DNA of 64,000 bases, from NCBI RefSeq assembly GCF_014237835.1, contig NZ_JACJVI010000003.1, positions 1-64,000 of the forward strand, given 5' to 3'. Positions 38,070 through 48,630 of this stretch are shown one piece after another. The notes under the pieces were generated by a model. That model did not search any database and was not told where the DNA came from. It saw nothing but the letters and a program-made list of their open reading frames with translations. How positions within the stretch are numbered: position 1 is the first letter of the stretch; each line of letters starts with the position of its first letter. Origin of the DNA: Rhizobium sp. AQ_MP (lineage in GTDB: Bacteria; Pseudomonadota; Alphaproteobacteria; Rhizobiales; Rhizobiaceae). A program made the position numbers and the translations under genes.

Positions 38070-41000
38070 TCAGCGCTTTGCCCTCGACGAGCTGCCGGCC
38101 GGCAGCGACCCCACCGCCTGGCTCGGCTGGACGACACTTGCCCAGTCGAAAGCGTCTCATCCCGGCCAATCGGCCTGGGTGTCGGCCAATGCCGGCTCCG
38201 GCAAGACGCATGTGCTGACGCAGCGGGTGATCCGGCTGCTGCTCGCCGGCGCTCGCCCTTCGTCCATTCTCTGCCTCACCTATACCAAGGCCGCAGCGTC
38301 CGAAATGTCGAACCGCGTCTTCGAGCGGTTGGCGGAATGGGCGACGCTGGATGACCTCGAACTTGCCAAGCGGATTGCGGCCATCGAACAGAGGGAGCCG
38401 GATCGGGCGACGCTGGCTGCCGCACGGCGGCTCTTTGCCAAGGCGCTGGAAACGCCGGGTGGCCTGAAGATCCAGACGATTCACGCCTTCTGCGAAGCGC
38501 TTCTGCACCAGTTTCCGCTGGAAGCGAATGTCGCCGGGCATTTCAACGTGCTCGACGATCGGGCCGCCGTCACCGTTCTTGCCGAAGCGCGGCGGTCGCT
38601 GCTGACGGCCACGTCGACGGAGAATGATGCAGCACTCGCCGAAGCCTTCTCGCAGGTGTTGAGCATTGCCGATGAAAGCGGGCTCGAAGGTTTGATTGCC
38701 GATACCGTGGCCAACCGGCATGCGATCCGCGAGTTTCGGCAGCGGGCGGAACGGGCGGGTGGGCTTGAGCCGACGCTGCGGAAGGGCTTGGGTATCGGAC
38801 CGCTCGAAAGCGAGACCAGCCGCGCCGAGGATTACTGGCCGCTTGCCGGTTTGTCGGGTGGCAATTTCAGCCGCTACATCCAGCTTGCCCTCGAAAAGGG
38901 CGGCGAGAAAGTGCGGACCGTCGCGGAAGTGCTGGAGCGGGCGCTGGTGGAAACCGATCCCCTGGAGCGGGCGAAGCTTCTGGACCAGGCTTTCCTGACG
39001 GCGCAGGAAGCGCCGAAGGCCGACAGCTCTCTGATGGCAGCTGCCATGACCAAGATGGCGCCTGATCTCAAGGACGCCGTGATTGCGGCTCGCGATCATG
39101 TGGTCGCCATGCGGGACCGGCTGCGGATCTTCCGCATGTATGAGGCGACGCGTTCGGCGCTGACGCTGGCCGTGCGTCTCGACACCGACTACGAGGAGTT
39201 GAAGAAGAGGCGCTCGCAGCTCGATTTCGAGGATCTGATCGTGCGCACCGCCCGGCTTCTGACGCGCGGGGATGTCGGTGCCTGGGTACATTACAAGCTG
39301 GACCAGGGTATCGACCATATCCTCGTCGACGAGGCGCAGGACACGAGCCCGGTGCAATGGGATGTCATCCGGTCGCTGCGCGAGGACTTTTTTACGGGTC
39401 TTAGCGCCCGGCCCGGGATCCGCACCTTCTTTGCCGTGGGGGACGAGAAACAGTCGATCTATTCCTTCCAGGGCGCACGCCCGGAGCAGTTCTCGCAGGA
39501 AGCCCGCCAGACGGAACGCGCGGTCACCGAAAGCGGACAGAACTTCAACACGGTGCGTCTGCCGCTCTCCTTCCGCTCGACGCAATCGGTGCTCGCGGCC
39601 GTCGACCAGGTCTTCAGCCTGCCGGAAAACAGCCGGGGCCTCAGCGCCGGCGGGGACCCTGTCATCCACCAGTCGAGCCGCATCGGGCATCCGGGAACGG
39701 TCGATATCTGGGACATGATCGCTGCTGAAAGGCAGGAGAAGGACGAGGACTGGACCGCCCCCTTCGACGCAACGCCGGAAAGCGCTCCGTCCGCGATCCT
39801 TGCGCGTCGCGTCGCGCATCAGATCAGCCAGATCGTCGGACGCGAAACGATCATCGAGAAGGGCAATAAGCGGCTGATCCGCCCGGGCGATATCCTCGTG
39901 CTCGTGCGCAAGCGCGACGGCTTCGTCAATGCGCTGACTCGCGCCCTGAAACGCCCCTATAACATTCCGGTCGCCGGTGCAGACCGCCTGAAGCTGACAA
40001 GCCATATCGCCGTGCAGGACATGTTGGCGCTTGGCCGCTTCCTGCTGCTGCCGGGGGACGATCTTTCGCTGGCTTCCCTGTTGAAGAGCCCGCTGTTCAA
40101 TCACAGCGAAGACGATCTGATGGCGCTGGCAGCCGAACGACCGGAAGCGCAGAGCCTCTGGACGAGACTGACAGTGCAGGCTGAGACCGATACAGCGTGG
40201 AAGAAGACATGCGACCGGCTCACCCTGTTTCTCGAACAGGCGCTAGAGCACTCGGTCCATGATTTCTATGCCCGCGTGCTCAGCGTTCATGGTGGCCGAA
40301 GGGCCTATCTCGGTCGCCTCGGCTCCGAGGTGAGCGACATCATCGACGAGTTCCTGACCTTTGCGCTCTCCTTCGAGACCAGCGGATTGCCAGGGCTGCA
40401 ATCCTTTGTCTCGACGCTCGAGATGGAAGCGCCGGAGGTCAAGCGCGAGCAGGACAAGGAGCGCAACGAAGTTCGCATCATGACAGTGCACGCCTCCAAA
40501 GGTCTGGAAGCGCCCATCGTCTTCCTGATCGACGGTGGCTCGAAACCGTTCAACTCGAACCATGTGGCCAAGCTCAGGATCATCGAGACGGCCGAAGGCC
40601 TGCCCTTCCCGATCTGGGTCCCCTCGAAGTCACTTGGTAATTCGATCTCCGCTGCCGACATGGATCGGCGCAAGGACCAGGCCGAGGAGGAATATCGCCG
40701 GCTACTCTATGTCGCGATGACCCGCGCCGCCGATCGCCTGATCGTGGGCGGCTATCGCGGCGTGCAGGACACGGGCGAGATCTGGCACAAGATGATCGCG
40801 CGGTCGCTCAGCGCCGACGAAACGCGCTGCAAGCCGATTGAGTTTTCCGGACCGGATGGCAGCTGGACGGGACTGCGCTGGTCTCTCGGCGACGCAGAGC
40901 CTGACTTGCCCGCGAGCGAAGAGAGCGCCGAAAGCGAGGAGAGCCACAGCCTTCCGCAGACGCTCTGGAAACCATTGCCGCCACCGGTCAGCCTGCCGAG

Positions 41001-41619
41001 ACCGCTCAGCCCATCGGGTGCCGGCAGCATCTTCATCGACGACGACGAGGACGCGCTGACGGCGTCGGCGCTCTTCTCGACGACGGAAAAGGCGGATCTT
41101 GCCTTGCAGCGGGGACGGCTCATCCATCGGATGCTGCAGAACCTGCCGGGCTTTCCGGAGGGTGACCGCCGTGAGGCGGCCGAACGTTATGCGGAACGTG
41201 CGGCCCGGTTCTGGCCGGTCGAGCAACGACAGAGACTGGTCTCTACCGTCATGGCCGTGCTGGAAGACGAGGCGCTTCATCCGCTCTTCGATGCCGGCAG
41301 CCGCGCCGAAGTCTCGGTCATGGGGACCATGCGGCTGAAGGGCGAGTTGCGTGCGGTCTCAGGCCGGATCGACCGCATGGCCGTGCTTGGCGACCGGGTG
41401 ATCATCGCCGACTACAAGACGAACCGGAATCCTCCATTGGAGGCTGCGCAAGCTCCCCTCTCCCACCGGGTGCAGCTCGCCATCTATCGCGAGATCCTGC
41501 AGCCGCTTTATCCCGGCAAACAGATCGAATGCTGGCTGATCTACACCGAAAACGGCAGCCTCATCCGGCTCGATGACGCCCTTCTTCAGCGGTCCCTTGC
41601 CGACCTCGAAACATCGTGA
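38062..41619 (+). CDS. addA: double-strand break repair helicase-nuclease AddA
   Basis: An 1185-residue UvrD-like helicase with C-terminal nuclease. Walker A is SANAGSGKTHVLTQRVIRLL, followed by CLTYTKAAASEMSNRVFERL, the DEAQD box in HILVDEAQDTSPVQWDVIRS, VGDEKQSIYSFQGA, and MTVHASKGLEAPIVFLID. The nuclease domain is shown by GRLIHRMLQNLPGFP and IIADYKTNRNPP. Genes from divL to addA overlap or abut, so they may be one transcript. Confidence 0.96.
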   Translation: MSDQRFALDELPAGSDPTAWLGWTTLAQSKASHPGQSAWVSANAGSGKTHVLTQRVIRLLLAGARPSSILCLTYTKAAASEMSNRVFERLAEWATLDDLELAKRIAAIEQREPDRATLAAARRLFAKALETPGGLKIQTIHAFCEALLHQFPLEANVAGHFNVLDDRAAVTVLAEARRSLLTATSTENDAALAEAFSQVLSIADESGLEGLIADTVANRHAIREFRQRAERAGGLEPTLRKGLGIGPLESETSRAEDYWPLAGLSGGNFSRYIQLALEKGGEKVRTVAEVLERALVETDPLERAKLLDQAFLTAQEAPKADSSLMAAAMTKMAPDLKDAVIAARDHVVAMRDRLRIFRMYEATRSALTLAVRLDTDYEELKKRRSQLDFEDLIVRTARLLTRGDVGAWVHYKLDQGIDHILVDEAQDTSPVQWDVIRSLREDFFTGLSARPGIRTFFAVGDEKQSIYSFQGARPEQFSQEARQTERAVTESGQNFNTVRLPLSFRSTQSVLAAVDQVFSLPENSRGLSAGGDPVIHQSSRIGHPGTVDIWDMIAAERQEKDEDWTAPFDATPESAPSAILARRVAHQISQIVGRETIIEKGNKRLIRPGDILVLVRKRDGFVNALTRALKRPYNIPVAGADRLKLTSHIAVQDMLALGRFLLLPGDDLSLASLLKSPLFNHSEDDLMALAAERPEAQSLWTRLTVQAETDTAWKKTCDRLTLFLEQALEHSVHDFYARVLSVHGGRRAYLGRLGSEVSDIIDEFLTFALSFETSGLPGLQSFVSTLEMEAPEVKREQDKERNEVRIMTVHASKGLEAPIVFLIDGGSKPFNSNHVAKLRIIETAEGLPFPIWVPSKSLGNSISAADMDRRKDQAEEEYRRLLYVAMTRAADRLIVGGYRGVQDTGEIWHKMIARSLSADETRCKPIEFSGPDGSWTGLRWSLGDAEPDLPASEESAESEESHSLPQTLWKPLPPPVSLPRPLSPSGAGSIFIDDDEDALTASALFSTTEKADLALQRGRLIHRMLQNLPGFPEGDRREAAERYAERAARFWPVEQRQRLVSTVMAVLEDEALHPLFDAGSRAEVSVMGTMRLKGELRAVSGRIDRMAVLGDRVIIADYKTNRNPPLEAAQAPLSHRVQLAIYREILQPLYPGKQIECWLIYTENGSLIRLDDALLQRSLADLETS

Positions 41620-41694
41620 GATACCGCATATTGAAATTGCTGCCGTGCGGCATCACATATCTAGTCAATTCCGTATTTATGAAGGGAGAGCCCG

Positions 41695-42015
41695 ATGGCT
41701 ACCGTTAAAGTCGACAAGTCCAATTTCCAGGCCGAGGTGCTCAACGCTTCCGAACCAGTTGTCGTGGATTTCTGGGCCGAATGGTGCGGCCCGTGCAAGA
41801 TGATTGCACCGAGCCTCGAAGAAATCTCGAACGAGCTCGCCGGCAAGGTGAAGATCGCAAAGCTCAACATCGATGAAAACCCGGAACTGGCTGCCCAGTT
41901 CGGCGTTCGCTCGATCCCGACGCTGGCCGTCTTCAAGGGTGGCGAAGTGGCCGATATCAAGGTGGGTGCAGCGCCCAAGACCGCGCTGTCCAGCTGGATC
42001 GCCGGTGCAGCCTAA
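41695..42015 (+). CDS. trxA: thioredoxin
   Basis: A 106-residue thioredoxin with the active site [10 protein letters not shown], the cis-proline in [12 protein letters not shown] and the usual single domain. It reduces cytoplasmic disulfides. AGGGAGAG lies before the ATG. The 75-bp gap after addA contains a small hairpin (TGCCG-tg-CGGCA) and probably a promoter. A bidirectional terminator follows. Confidence 0.97.
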   Translation: MATVKVDKSNFQAEVLNASEPVVVDFWAEWCGPCKMIAPSLEEISNELAGKVKIAKLNIDENPELAAQFGVRSIPTLAVFKGGEVADIKVGAAPKTALSSWIAGAA

Positions 42016-42039
42016 GGCTCACGGCACTGATGACCAAAG

Positions 42040-42066
42040 AAAAAGCCCGGTTTCGCCGGGCTTTTT
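42040..42066. terminator. bidirectional terminator trxA / folC
   Basis: Stem AAAGCCCGG (42042-42050) / CCGGGCTTT (42056-42064), loop tttcg, T-run on the plus strand and A-run (T on minus) on the other side. It serves the convergent trxA and folC. Confidence 0.9.
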
Positions 42067-43407
42067 TCATTTGGGTATGGTGCCGTTCTCGGCGAGCACA
42101 TTGCCCGCAAGATAGAGCGAGCCGCCGATCATGATGCGCGGGGGAATGCCACCTTCGCTGCGCTCACGGATGGCATCGAGCGCCTGGCCCAGTGAGCCCA
42201 TCGGAAGAGCTTTCAAACCGGCCTCTGCTGCGGACTGGGCGAGCGCCACAGGGTCGAGGCCGACATCGGAGCCTGTGATCGGCACGGTGTAGACATTATG
42301 GGCGATATCGACAAAGGCGCGGAAGAAGCCGATCGGGTCCTTGGTGTTGATCATGCCGATGACCAGATGCAACGGGCGCGCCTGGCGCTCTTCCATGGCC
42401 GCCATGGCTTCGGCAATGACTTCGCCGGCACCCGGGTTATGCCCGCCGTCGAGCCAGATTTCTGCACCTTGGGGCGCACGCTCCACCAGCCGACCTTCGG
42501 TCAGCCTCTGCAAGCGGCCCGGCCATTCGACCGACAACATCGCCTTTTCCGCAATTTCTTCCGTCACCGGATAGCCGGCCGCCTTCACGGCGCGGATGGC
42601 GGTTGCGGCATTGCCGATCTGGTGGCGACCGGGAAGGCGCGGCAGCGGCAGGTCCATGAGGCCGAATTCGTCCTGGTAAATGAGCCGTCCGAATTCTTCA
42701 TAGGCGAGGAAATCCTGGGCGAAGACCGCGAGTGGACAGCCGAGGCGCTCGGCGGTGCTGATCAGCACATCCTTCGCACCGTCGAATTCCTGGTGACCGA
42801 TGACCACGGGAACGCCGCGCTTCATGATGCCGGCCTTTTCGGCGGCAATCAGCTCGACCCGGTCGCCGAGATAGGCCTGATGATCGAGCGAAATCGGCTG
42901 CACGATGCAGACTGCCGGTTTTTCGACGACGTTAGTGGCGTCGAAACGTCCGCCGAGACCGACCTCCAGCACGACGACGTCGGCAGGCTGCTCGGAAAAG
43001 AGGATGAAGGTCACCGCCGTCAGGATCTCGAAGACGGTGATCGGCTTGCCACCATTGGCCTCGGCCACGCGGCGCAGGGCATCGGCAAACATTGCATCAT
43101 CAACGATCTGCCCGCGGCCACCCTTGACGCCGATGCGATAGCGCTCGTGCCAGCGCACGAGATGCGGCGATGTGTGGACGTGGACGGACAGGCCCTGGGC
43201 TTCCAGAAGCGCGCGGCAGAAGGCCGTCGCCGAGCCTTTGCCGTTGGTGCCGGCCACATGGATGACCGGCGGCAGCTTCAGATGGGGATTGCCCAGAACC
43301 TCAAGGAGGCGCCGGATACGGTCGAGCGAGAGATCGTAGCCCTTGGGGTGCAGCCCCATGAGCTTGTCGATCTCGGCGTCGGCCTGGCTGACGATAGGGT
43401 CTGTCAT
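42067..43407 (-). CDS. folC: bifunctional dihydrofolate/folylpolyglutamate synthase
   Basis: A 446-residue Mur-ligase-like enzyme adding glutamate to dihydropteroate and folates. The ATP loop is HVAGTNGKGSATAFCRALL, and other motifs are TSPHLVRWHERYRI, LEVGLGGRFDATNVV and WLDGGHNPGAGEVIAEAM. It is last of the trpF-trpB-trpA-accD-folC series and starts 41 bases behind accD, an arrangement common in Proteobacteria. Confidence 0.96.
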   Translation of the reverse strand: MTDPIVSQADAEIDKLMGLHPKGYDLSLDRIRRLLEVLGNPHLKLPPVIHVAGTNGKGSATAFCRALLEAQGLSVHVHTSPHLVRWHERYRIGVKGGRGQIVDDAMFADALRRVAEANGGKPITVFEILTAVTFILFSEQPADVVVLEVGLGGRFDATNVVEKPAVCIVQPISLDHQAYLGDRVELIAAEKAGIMKRGVPVVIGHQEFDGAKDVLISTAERLGCPLAVFAQDFLAYEEFGRLIYQDEFGLMDLPLPRLPGRHQIGNAATAIRAVKAAGYPVTEEIAEKAMLSVEWPGRLQRLTEGRLVERAPQGAEIWLDGGHNPGAGEVIAEAMAAMEERQARPLHLVIGMINTKDPIGFFRAFVDIAHNVYTVPITGSDVGLDPVALAQSAAEAGLKALPMGSLGQALDAIRERSEGGIPPRIMIGGSLYLAGNVLAENGTIPK

Positions 43408-43448
43408 GACACTCGTTCCGCGAGCGCGGCCTCAAGGGTAAGCAAGGC

Positions 43449-44357
43449 TCAGGCCGAAGCCTTGGCAACCGGCTTCGGCACGTTTGCGGGAGCCGCCACG
43501 TCGTTTGCAGGACGCTTCGTCATGATCTTCAGGACGCGGGCCAGCGTGTCCGGGATATCATGACGCTTGACGACCATGTCGACCATGCCGTGTTCCAGCA
43601 GGTATTCCGAGGTCTGGAAGCCTTCGGGAAGCTTTTCGCGGATCGTCTGTTCGATGACGCGCTTGCCGGCAAAGCAGATCTCGGCGCCGGGTTCTGCAAT
43701 GTGGAGATCGCCGAGCATGGCGTAGGAGGCCGTGACGCCGCCCGTGGTAGGGTTGGTGAGGACCACGATATAGGGTTGGCCAGCTTCCTTCAGCATATCG
43801 ACGGCAACCGTTGTGCGCGGCAGCTGCATGAGGGAAAGAATACCCTCCTGCATGCGGGCGCCGCCCGAAGCCGGGAACATGACCAGCGGGCACTTTTCCT
43901 TGATCGCGCGCTCGAAGGACTTCACGATCGCTTCGCCGGCCGCGATGCCAAGCGAGCCACCCATGAAGTTGAATTCGTGTACCACGGCAACGAGCTTCAG
44001 GCCCTGTACCGTGCCAACGCCGGCGACGATCGTGTCTTCCTGGTCGGTCTTCAGACGGCTGTCCTTGAGACGATCCGTGTATTTCTTGGAATCGCGGAAC
44101 TTCAGCGGATCCTGCGCCACCTTCGGCTGCGGCAGGGCCTCGTATTGGCCACCGTCGAAGAGGTCGGTCAGGCGAGCCTTGGCCGGCATCTTCATGTGGT
44201 AGCCCGAAGCCGGGATCACCCACTTGTTCTCTTCCAGGTCCTTATGGAAGACCATCTCGCCCGTTTCCGGGCACTTGATCCAGAGGTTTTCCGGAACTTC
44301 GCGGCGACCCAGCATGGAATTGATGCGCGGGCGCACATAGTTGGTGATCCAGTTCAC
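43449..44357 (-). CDS. accD: acetyl-CoA carboxylase carboxyltransferase subunit beta
   Basis: A 302-residue AccD, transferring carboxyl from biotin to acetyl-CoA in fatty acid synthesis. The N-terminal segment has [21 protein letters not shown]; only one cysteine of the usual four-cysteine zinc ribbon is visible. The catalytic core has [19 protein letters not shown] and [19 protein letters not shown]. Start is a GTG with AGGAG upstream. The C-terminal tail is Ala/Pro-rich. It lies between trpA and folC. Confidence 0.96.
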   Translation of the reverse strand: MNWITNYVRPRINSMLGRREVPENLWIKCPETGEMVFHKDLEENKWVIPASGYHMKMPAKARLTDLFDGGQYEALPQPKVAQDPLKFRDSKKYTDRLKDSRLKTDQEDTIVAGVGTVQGLKLVAVVHEFNFMGGSLGIAAGEAIVKSFERAIKEKCPLVMFPASGGARMQEGILSLMQLPRTTVAVDMLKEAGQPYIVVLTNPTTGGVTASYAMLGDLHIAEPGAEICFAGKRVIEQTIREKLPEGFQTSEYLLEHGMVDMVVKRHDIPDTLARVLKIMTKRPANDVAAPANVPKPVAKASA

Positions 44358-44395
44358 GCGGCTTACTCCTGATGTTTAAAGCCCATATGGGGTGC

Positions 44396-45235
44396 TTATT
44401 CGGCAGCAGCAAGGCGCGCAGAGCGCACGCCGCTGGCCAGTCCGCGCACCAGGGTGGCGACGGCCTGAACCGTATCTGCCGTCGCCTTACCATCGGCTGT
44501 GAGATTGGTGGCAACCTGATTGACGATCGCGGTCCCAACCACGACGCCATCGGCATTGGCGCCGATCAGTCGGGCATGTTCGGCGGTCTTGACGCCGAAG
44601 CCGACGCAGATCGGCAGGTCTGTATGCGCCTTGATGCGCTGGACAGCGCCAGCGACGCGTGAAGGATCCGGCAGCGACGAACCGGTGATGCCGTTCATAG
44701 AGACATAATAGACAAAGCCCGAGGTATTCTTGAGAACGGTCGGGAGGCGCTTGTCGTCGGTGGTCGGGGTCGCCAGACGGATGAAGTTGATATCGCGGCT
44801 GCGGGCCGGGATGCAGAGTTCGTCATCCATTTCCGGCGGAAGGTCGACGACGATCAGGCCATCGATGCCGGCTGCGAGTGCGTCGTCAAGGAAACGCTCG
44901 ACGCCATAGACATAGATCGGGTTGTAGTAACCCATCATGACGATCGGCGTTTCGTTGTCCGTCTTGCGGAATTCGCGGGCCAGATCGAGCGTGCGCACGA
45001 GGGTCTGGCCGGCCTTCAAAGCCCGCTGACCGGCAAGCTGGATTGCCGGGCCGTCGGCCATCGGATCCGAGAAGGGCATGCCGAGTTCGATGACGTCGGC
45101 GCCGGCTTCTGGTAGGGCCTTCATGATCGCAAGCGACGTGTCGTAGTCCGGATCGCCACCCATGAAATAGGTGACGAGAGCCGGGCGGCCTTCTGCCTTC
45201 AGGGCAGCAAAACGTTGGTCCATACGCGCAGTCAT
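44396..45235 (-). CDS. trpA: tryptophan synthase alpha subunit
   Basis: A 279-residue TIM-barrel that cleaves indole-3-glycerol phosphate. Catalytic Glu is in [19 protein letters not shown], catalytic Asp in [14 protein letters not shown], and the phosphate loop in [15 protein letters not shown]. It starts two bases after the trpB stop. Confidence 0.97.
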   Translation of the reverse strand: MTARMDQRFAALKAEGRPALVTYFMGGDPDYDTSLAIMKALPEAGADVIELGMPFSDPMADGPAIQLAGQRALKAGQTLVRTLDLAREFRKTDNETPIVMMGYYNPIYVYGVERFLDDALAAGIDGLIVVDLPPEMDDELCIPARSRDINFIRLATPTTDDKRLPTVLKNTSGFVYYVSMNGITGSSLPDPSRVAGAVQRIKAHTDLPICVGFGVKTAEHARLIGANADGVVVGTAIVNQVATNLTADGKATADTVQAVATLVRGLASGVRSARLAAAE

Positions 45236-45237
45236 GA

Positions 45238-46458
45238 TCAGAGCCCCATACCGAGAATCTTGCCGACAGTGAAGATGTCCTTGTCGCCGCGGCCGCAGAG
45301 GTTCATCACGATGATCTGGTCCTTGTCCATCTTCGGCGCGCGCTTGATGACTTCGGCGAGCGCGTGGCTCGGCTCGAGCGCCGGTATGATGCCTTCGGTG
45401 CGTGTCAGGAGCTGGAAGGCGGCAAGCGCCTCGTCATCCTTGATCGGGACATATTCGACGCGGCCCATGTCCTTCAGCCAGGAGTGCTCGGGACCGATGC
45501 CGGGATAGTCGAGGCCGGCGGAGATCGAGTGACCTTCTTTGATCTGGCCGTCGCCATCCTGCAGCAGATAGGTGCGGTTGCCATGCAGGACGCCCGGCGT
45601 GCCGGCAGTCAGCGAGGCGCAATGCTCTTCGCCTTCGAGACCCTTGCCACCGGCTTCGACGCCAACGATCCGCACGCTCTCGTCATCCAGGAAGGGATGG
45701 AAGAGACCAATCGCGTTAGAACCGCCACCGACGGCAGCAATCAGCATGTCCGGCAGACGGCCTTCGGCGGCCAGCATCTGCTCGCGGGTCTCGCGGCCGA
45801 TCACCGACTGGAACTCGCGGACCATTTCCGGATAGGGATGCGGGCCGGCGGCAGTGCCGATCATGTAATAGGTGTCGTCGACATTGGTGACCCAGTCACG
45901 CAGCGCCTCGTTCATGGCATCCTTCAAGGTACCATGGCCGGCGGTGACCGGCTTCACTTCGGCACCGAGAAGCTTCATGCGGAAGACGTTCGGCGCCTGG
46001 CGCTCGACGTCGGTTGCGCCCATATAGACGACGCAAGGGATGCCGAAGCGGGCGGCAACCGTGGCCGAGGCGACGCCGTGCTGGCCCGCGCCGGTTTCGG
46101 CGATGATGCGGGTCTTGCCCATGCGCTTGGCGAGCAGGATCTGGCCGAGGCAGTTGTTGATCTTGTGCGAACCGGTGTGGTTCAGTTCGTCGCGCTTGAA
46201 GTAGATCTTCGCGCCACCGAGTTCCGCCGTCAGCCGCTCGGCGAAATAAAGCGGGCTCGGGCGACCGGTGTAATGGGTGTTGAGATGCGCCAACTCTGCC
46301 TGGAATTCCGGATCCGTCTTTGCCTTTTCCCATTCCGCCTGCAGATCGAGGATCAACGGCATCAGCGTTTCGGCAACGAAGCGGCCACCGAAGATGCCGA
46401 AACGGCCGTCCTCATCGGGACCTTCACGGAAGGAATTGGGTTTCGGTGACTGGTTCAC
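45238..46458 (-). CDS. trpB: tryptophan synthase beta subunit
   Basis: A 406-residue PLP enzyme joining indole and serine. The PLP lysine is in [17 protein letters not shown], the glycine-rich phosphate loop in [16 protein letters not shown], and [19 protein letters not shown] is the usual beta-subunit signature. Start is a GTG overlapping the trpF stop by four bases, with AGGGAG upstream. Confidence 0.98.
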   Translation of the reverse strand: MNQSPKPNSFREGPDEDGRFGIFGGRFVAETLMPLILDLQAEWEKAKTDPEFQAELAHLNTHYTGRPSPLYFAERLTAELGGAKIYFKRDELNHTGSHKINNCLGQILLAKRMGKTRIIAETGAGQHGVASATVAARFGIPCVVYMGATDVERQAPNVFRMKLLGAEVKPVTAGHGTLKDAMNEALRDWVTNVDDTYYMIGTAAGPHPYPEMVREFQSVIGRETREQMLAAEGRLPDMLIAAVGGGSNAIGLFHPFLDDESVRIVGVEAGGKGLEGEEHCASLTAGTPGVLHGNRTYLLQDGDGQIKEGHSISAGLDYPGIGPEHSWLKDMGRVEYVPIKDDEALAAFQLLTRTEGIIPALEPSHALAEVIKRAPKMDKDQIIVMNLCGRGDKDIFTVGKILGMGL

Positions 46459-47129
46459 TTGACACTCCCTGAAACCGGCTGTGCACGACTTGCCTCGGCA
46501 ACGGCCGCAAAAAACTCGTCCATCATCTGAAGATCCTTGACGCCCGGGGCGGATTCCACGCCGGACGAGATATCGATCGCCCGCGCCCCGGTCTCCCGCA
46601 GGGCCTCTGCGATATTGGCCTTGTTGAGGCCTCCGGAAAGCATGTAATCCACGCTGTCGTCAAGCGAACGCAGCAGACGCCAATCGAAGGTGACGCCGTT
46701 ACCACCGGGAAGATCGGATCCCGCAGGCGGCTTTGCGTCGAAGAGAAAACGGTCGGCAATTCCGATATAGGGCTCGATGCGCTTCAGGTCATCGGCATCG
46801 CGGATGGAAAATGCCTTCATGATCGGAAGACCGGTCACGGCCTTGACCGTCAGAAGGCGCTCCGGGCTTTCATGACCATGGAACTGCAGGATATCCGGGC
46901 GCATCAAGGCGATGATCTCGTCGAGATCGTCGTTGTCGGCATCGACCGTCACCGCAACGCTTTTCACCCGGCCGCGAACGCGATCGGCAAGCGTACCAGC
47001 AATGTCGGGCTCGATGTTGCGCGGGCTCTTTTCGAAGAAGATAAAGCCGATATGGCTCGCGCCGCGGTCAGCCGCACGATCGACAGCCTCCGGCGTCTTC
47101 AGTCCGCAGATCTTGATATCGGGTCTCAT
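46455..47129 (-). CDS. trpF: phosphoribosylanthranilate isomerase
   Basis: A 224-residue TIM-barrel isomerase of tryptophan synthesis. The N-terminal catalytic cysteine is in [16 protein letters not shown]; later motifs are [12 protein letters not shown] and [12 protein letters not shown] choose the ATG at 47129; a TTG eight codons upstream is possible, and neither has a good ribosome site. First of the trpFBA-accD-folC series. Confidence 0.95.
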   Translation of the reverse strand: MRPDIKICGLKTPEAVDRAADRGASHIGFIFFEKSPRNIEPDIAGTLADRVRGRVKSVAVTVDADNDDLDEIIALMRPDILQFHGHESPERLLTVKAVTGLPIMKAFSIRDADDLKRIEPYIGIADRFLFDAKPPAGSDLPGGNGVTFDWRLLRSLDDSVDYMLSGGLNKANIAEALRETGARAIDISSGVESAPGVKDLQMMDEFFAAVAEASRAQPVSGSVK

Positions 47130-47201
47130 GGCAGCGAAGTCGCACGAAATCAAAAAAGAGTCGAGCCAATTTGCGACAAAGGCCGAAAGGTCGCGGGTTG
47201 C

Positions 47202-47960
47202 TCAGTCGAAGTCGATGGCATGCAGGGCCGAGCCGTGCCGCTTCAGCCAAGTCTTGGCCTCATCCATCTTCGGGCAGAGCTTGCGGCAGAGCGCCCAGAA
47301 GGCCGGACCATGGTTCATCTCGCGCAGATGCGCGACCTCATGGGCTGCGAGATAATCGATGACGAGCGGCGGGGCCATGACGATGCGCCAGGAAAAGCTG
47401 AGCTTACCGTCCCAGGAACAGGATCCCCAGCGGCTTCGGGTATCCTTCAGGGTCATGCTCTTCACCGGCTTGCCGACATTTCCGGCATGCAGTGCCACCA
47501 GTCGCTCGAGATCGCGGCGTGCTTCCTTCTTCAGGAAATCGGCGACGCGACGGGGCAGATGGTCTTCGAGGCCACTGACGCTCAAGATATGGCCGATCTC
47601 GCTGTCGATCGACTGGGTCAGTCCACGAAGCTGCCCGGTATGCACGATGCGGTGAGGGATGCCACGAAGCAGGATCTCGCCCCCGTCCTCAATGTTTCCA
47701 GCGGTCTTCTGGCGCTTGAGCTTGGTGCTAAGCCAGCCCTGGTGTCGATCGAGGAAGTCCTCGATATCGCGTTCGCGCAGCCCTGGCGGAATGGTCATCT
47801 TCAATGCCCGACCGCCGGGCTCGATCCTGAGCGTAATGCGGGTCGCACGGCTGTTCTTGCGGATCGTGAGCGGAACCGACCGTCCATCCACGGCAATCGC
47901 CCGCTCCAGCTGGATCGCCGGGGCTCTCTGGGGTGTCAGCTTTTTCAGCAGGGGAAACAT
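47202..47960 (-). CDS. YgjP-type zinc metallopeptidase (DUF45/M48-like)
   Basis: A 252-residue protein of the YgjP/DUF45 family, related to SprT/WLM peptidases. The zinc motif is HEVAHLREMNHGPAFW (HExxH plus a third His). Other family features are SRWGSCSWDGKLSFSWRIVMAP and the N-terminal R-x-x-R-I-TLRIEPGG strand. Cytoplasmic; the substrate is not known. The upstream 95-bp gap holds the terminator of the DUF2852 gene. Confidence 0.85.
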   Translation of the reverse strand: MFPLLKKLTPQRAPAIQLERAIAVDGRSVPLTIRKNSRATRITLRIEPGGRALKMTIPPGLRERDIEDFLDRHQGWLSTKLKRQKTAGNIEDGGEILLRGIPHRIVHTGQLRGLTQSIDSEIGHILSVSGLEDHLPRRVADFLKKEARRDLERLVALHAGNVGKPVKSMTLKDTRSRWGSCSWDGKLSFSWRIVMAPPLVIDYLAAHEVAHLREMNHGPAFWALCRKLCPKMDEAKTWLKRHGSALHAIDFD

Positions 47961-47997
47961 GCGTCTGTTCTAGCCGATTCGTGGTGTCACCTTGCAA

Positions 47998-48027
47998 CAA
48001 AAAAGGCCGGCACAAGGGCGCCGGCCT
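47998..48027 (-). terminator. terminator of the DUF2852 gene
   Basis: Perfect stem GGCCGGC (48005-48011) / GCCGGCC (48020-48026) with a run of A on the left, so a T-run on the minus strand. It lies about 30 bases behind the stop of the DUF2852 gene. Confidence 0.8.
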
Positions 48028-48055
48028 CGATCTCGTCAACATAGACACCGACACA

Positions 48056-48490
48056 TCAGTTGCCGGTGAAGCCCTGAGCCGGACCGCCCTCGCCTGCCGG
48101 CTTGACCTGCTGGCGATCGCGCATGAAGCGGTCGAACTCTTCCTGATCCTTGGCCCGACGCAGTTCGCGGGCATAGGTGTCGAATTCGGCGCGCATCTCG
48201 TCTAGACGGCGGCGCTCTTCGTCGAGACGCTCGAGTTCGGCCTTGCGCCAATCATCGAAGGCGACATTGCCGGTCGGCGCGGAGGCGCTGTAGCTGTTGG
48301 TGCGGCACCAGGCAAAGGCAGTATCTGCCTTGCGGTTGGCTTCCCGCTTGAAACTCTGGAATTTCTCGCCGAACAGAATGTAGGCGAGCATGGCCAGACC
48401 GAGCGGCCAGAAGACCACGAAGCCCAGCACCATCAGGGCGACGGTTGCCGGAGTCCAATCCGGCCGAAGCAGTGCTGACTGGTTCATCAT
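48056..48490 (-). CDS. DUF2852 membrane protein
   Basis: A 144-residue protein with one hydrophobic segment near residues 15-42 (ATVALMVLGFVVFWPLGLAM), then a charged, coiled-coil-like region (LERLDEERRRLDEMRAEFDTYARELRRAK) and a flexible tail. It matches DUF2852, a Rhizobiales-enriched family of unknown function. Two adjacent methionines give two possible starts. It is monocistronic with its own terminator. A single-pass inner-membrane protein is the safe description. Confidence 0.8.
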   Translation of the reverse strand: MMNQSALLRPDWTPATVALMVLGFVVFWPLGLAMLAYILFGEKFQSFKREANRKADTAFAWCRTNSYSASAPTGNVAFDDWRKAELERLDEERRRLDEMRAEFDTYARELRRAKDQEEFDRFMRDRQQVKPAGEGGPAQGFTGN

Positions 48491-48630
48491 CGATAACCTC
48501 GTTCACACGAAGGGCGGAATGCCCTCCGATGGTTTCGATGTGGGAAATGGCAGCCTGCCCTTCAAGAAAAAAGCGGAGCCAATCGGAGAACCGATTGAAT
48601 CCACTTCTTAAATTCGGAATGACGAAAATG
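48491..48630. other. spacer between phaZ and the DUF2852 gene
   Basis: It holds the promoter of the DUF2852 gene and the 3' end of the phaZ transcript. A perfect stem CAATCGG-agaa-CCGATTG (48580-48597) lies here; a T-run on the minus strand follows only about 10 bases later, so its role as terminator is weak. Confidence 0.4.

Noticed and set aside
37966..40104. A very long minus-strand open frame opposite addA, with similar long antisense frames opposite hrpB, pckA, ahcY, hslU and coaA.
   Set aside because: They are frame shadows of GC-rich genes. Their translations are low-complexity or rich in Arg/His/Gly without family motifs, while the opposite strand codes for recognised proteins.
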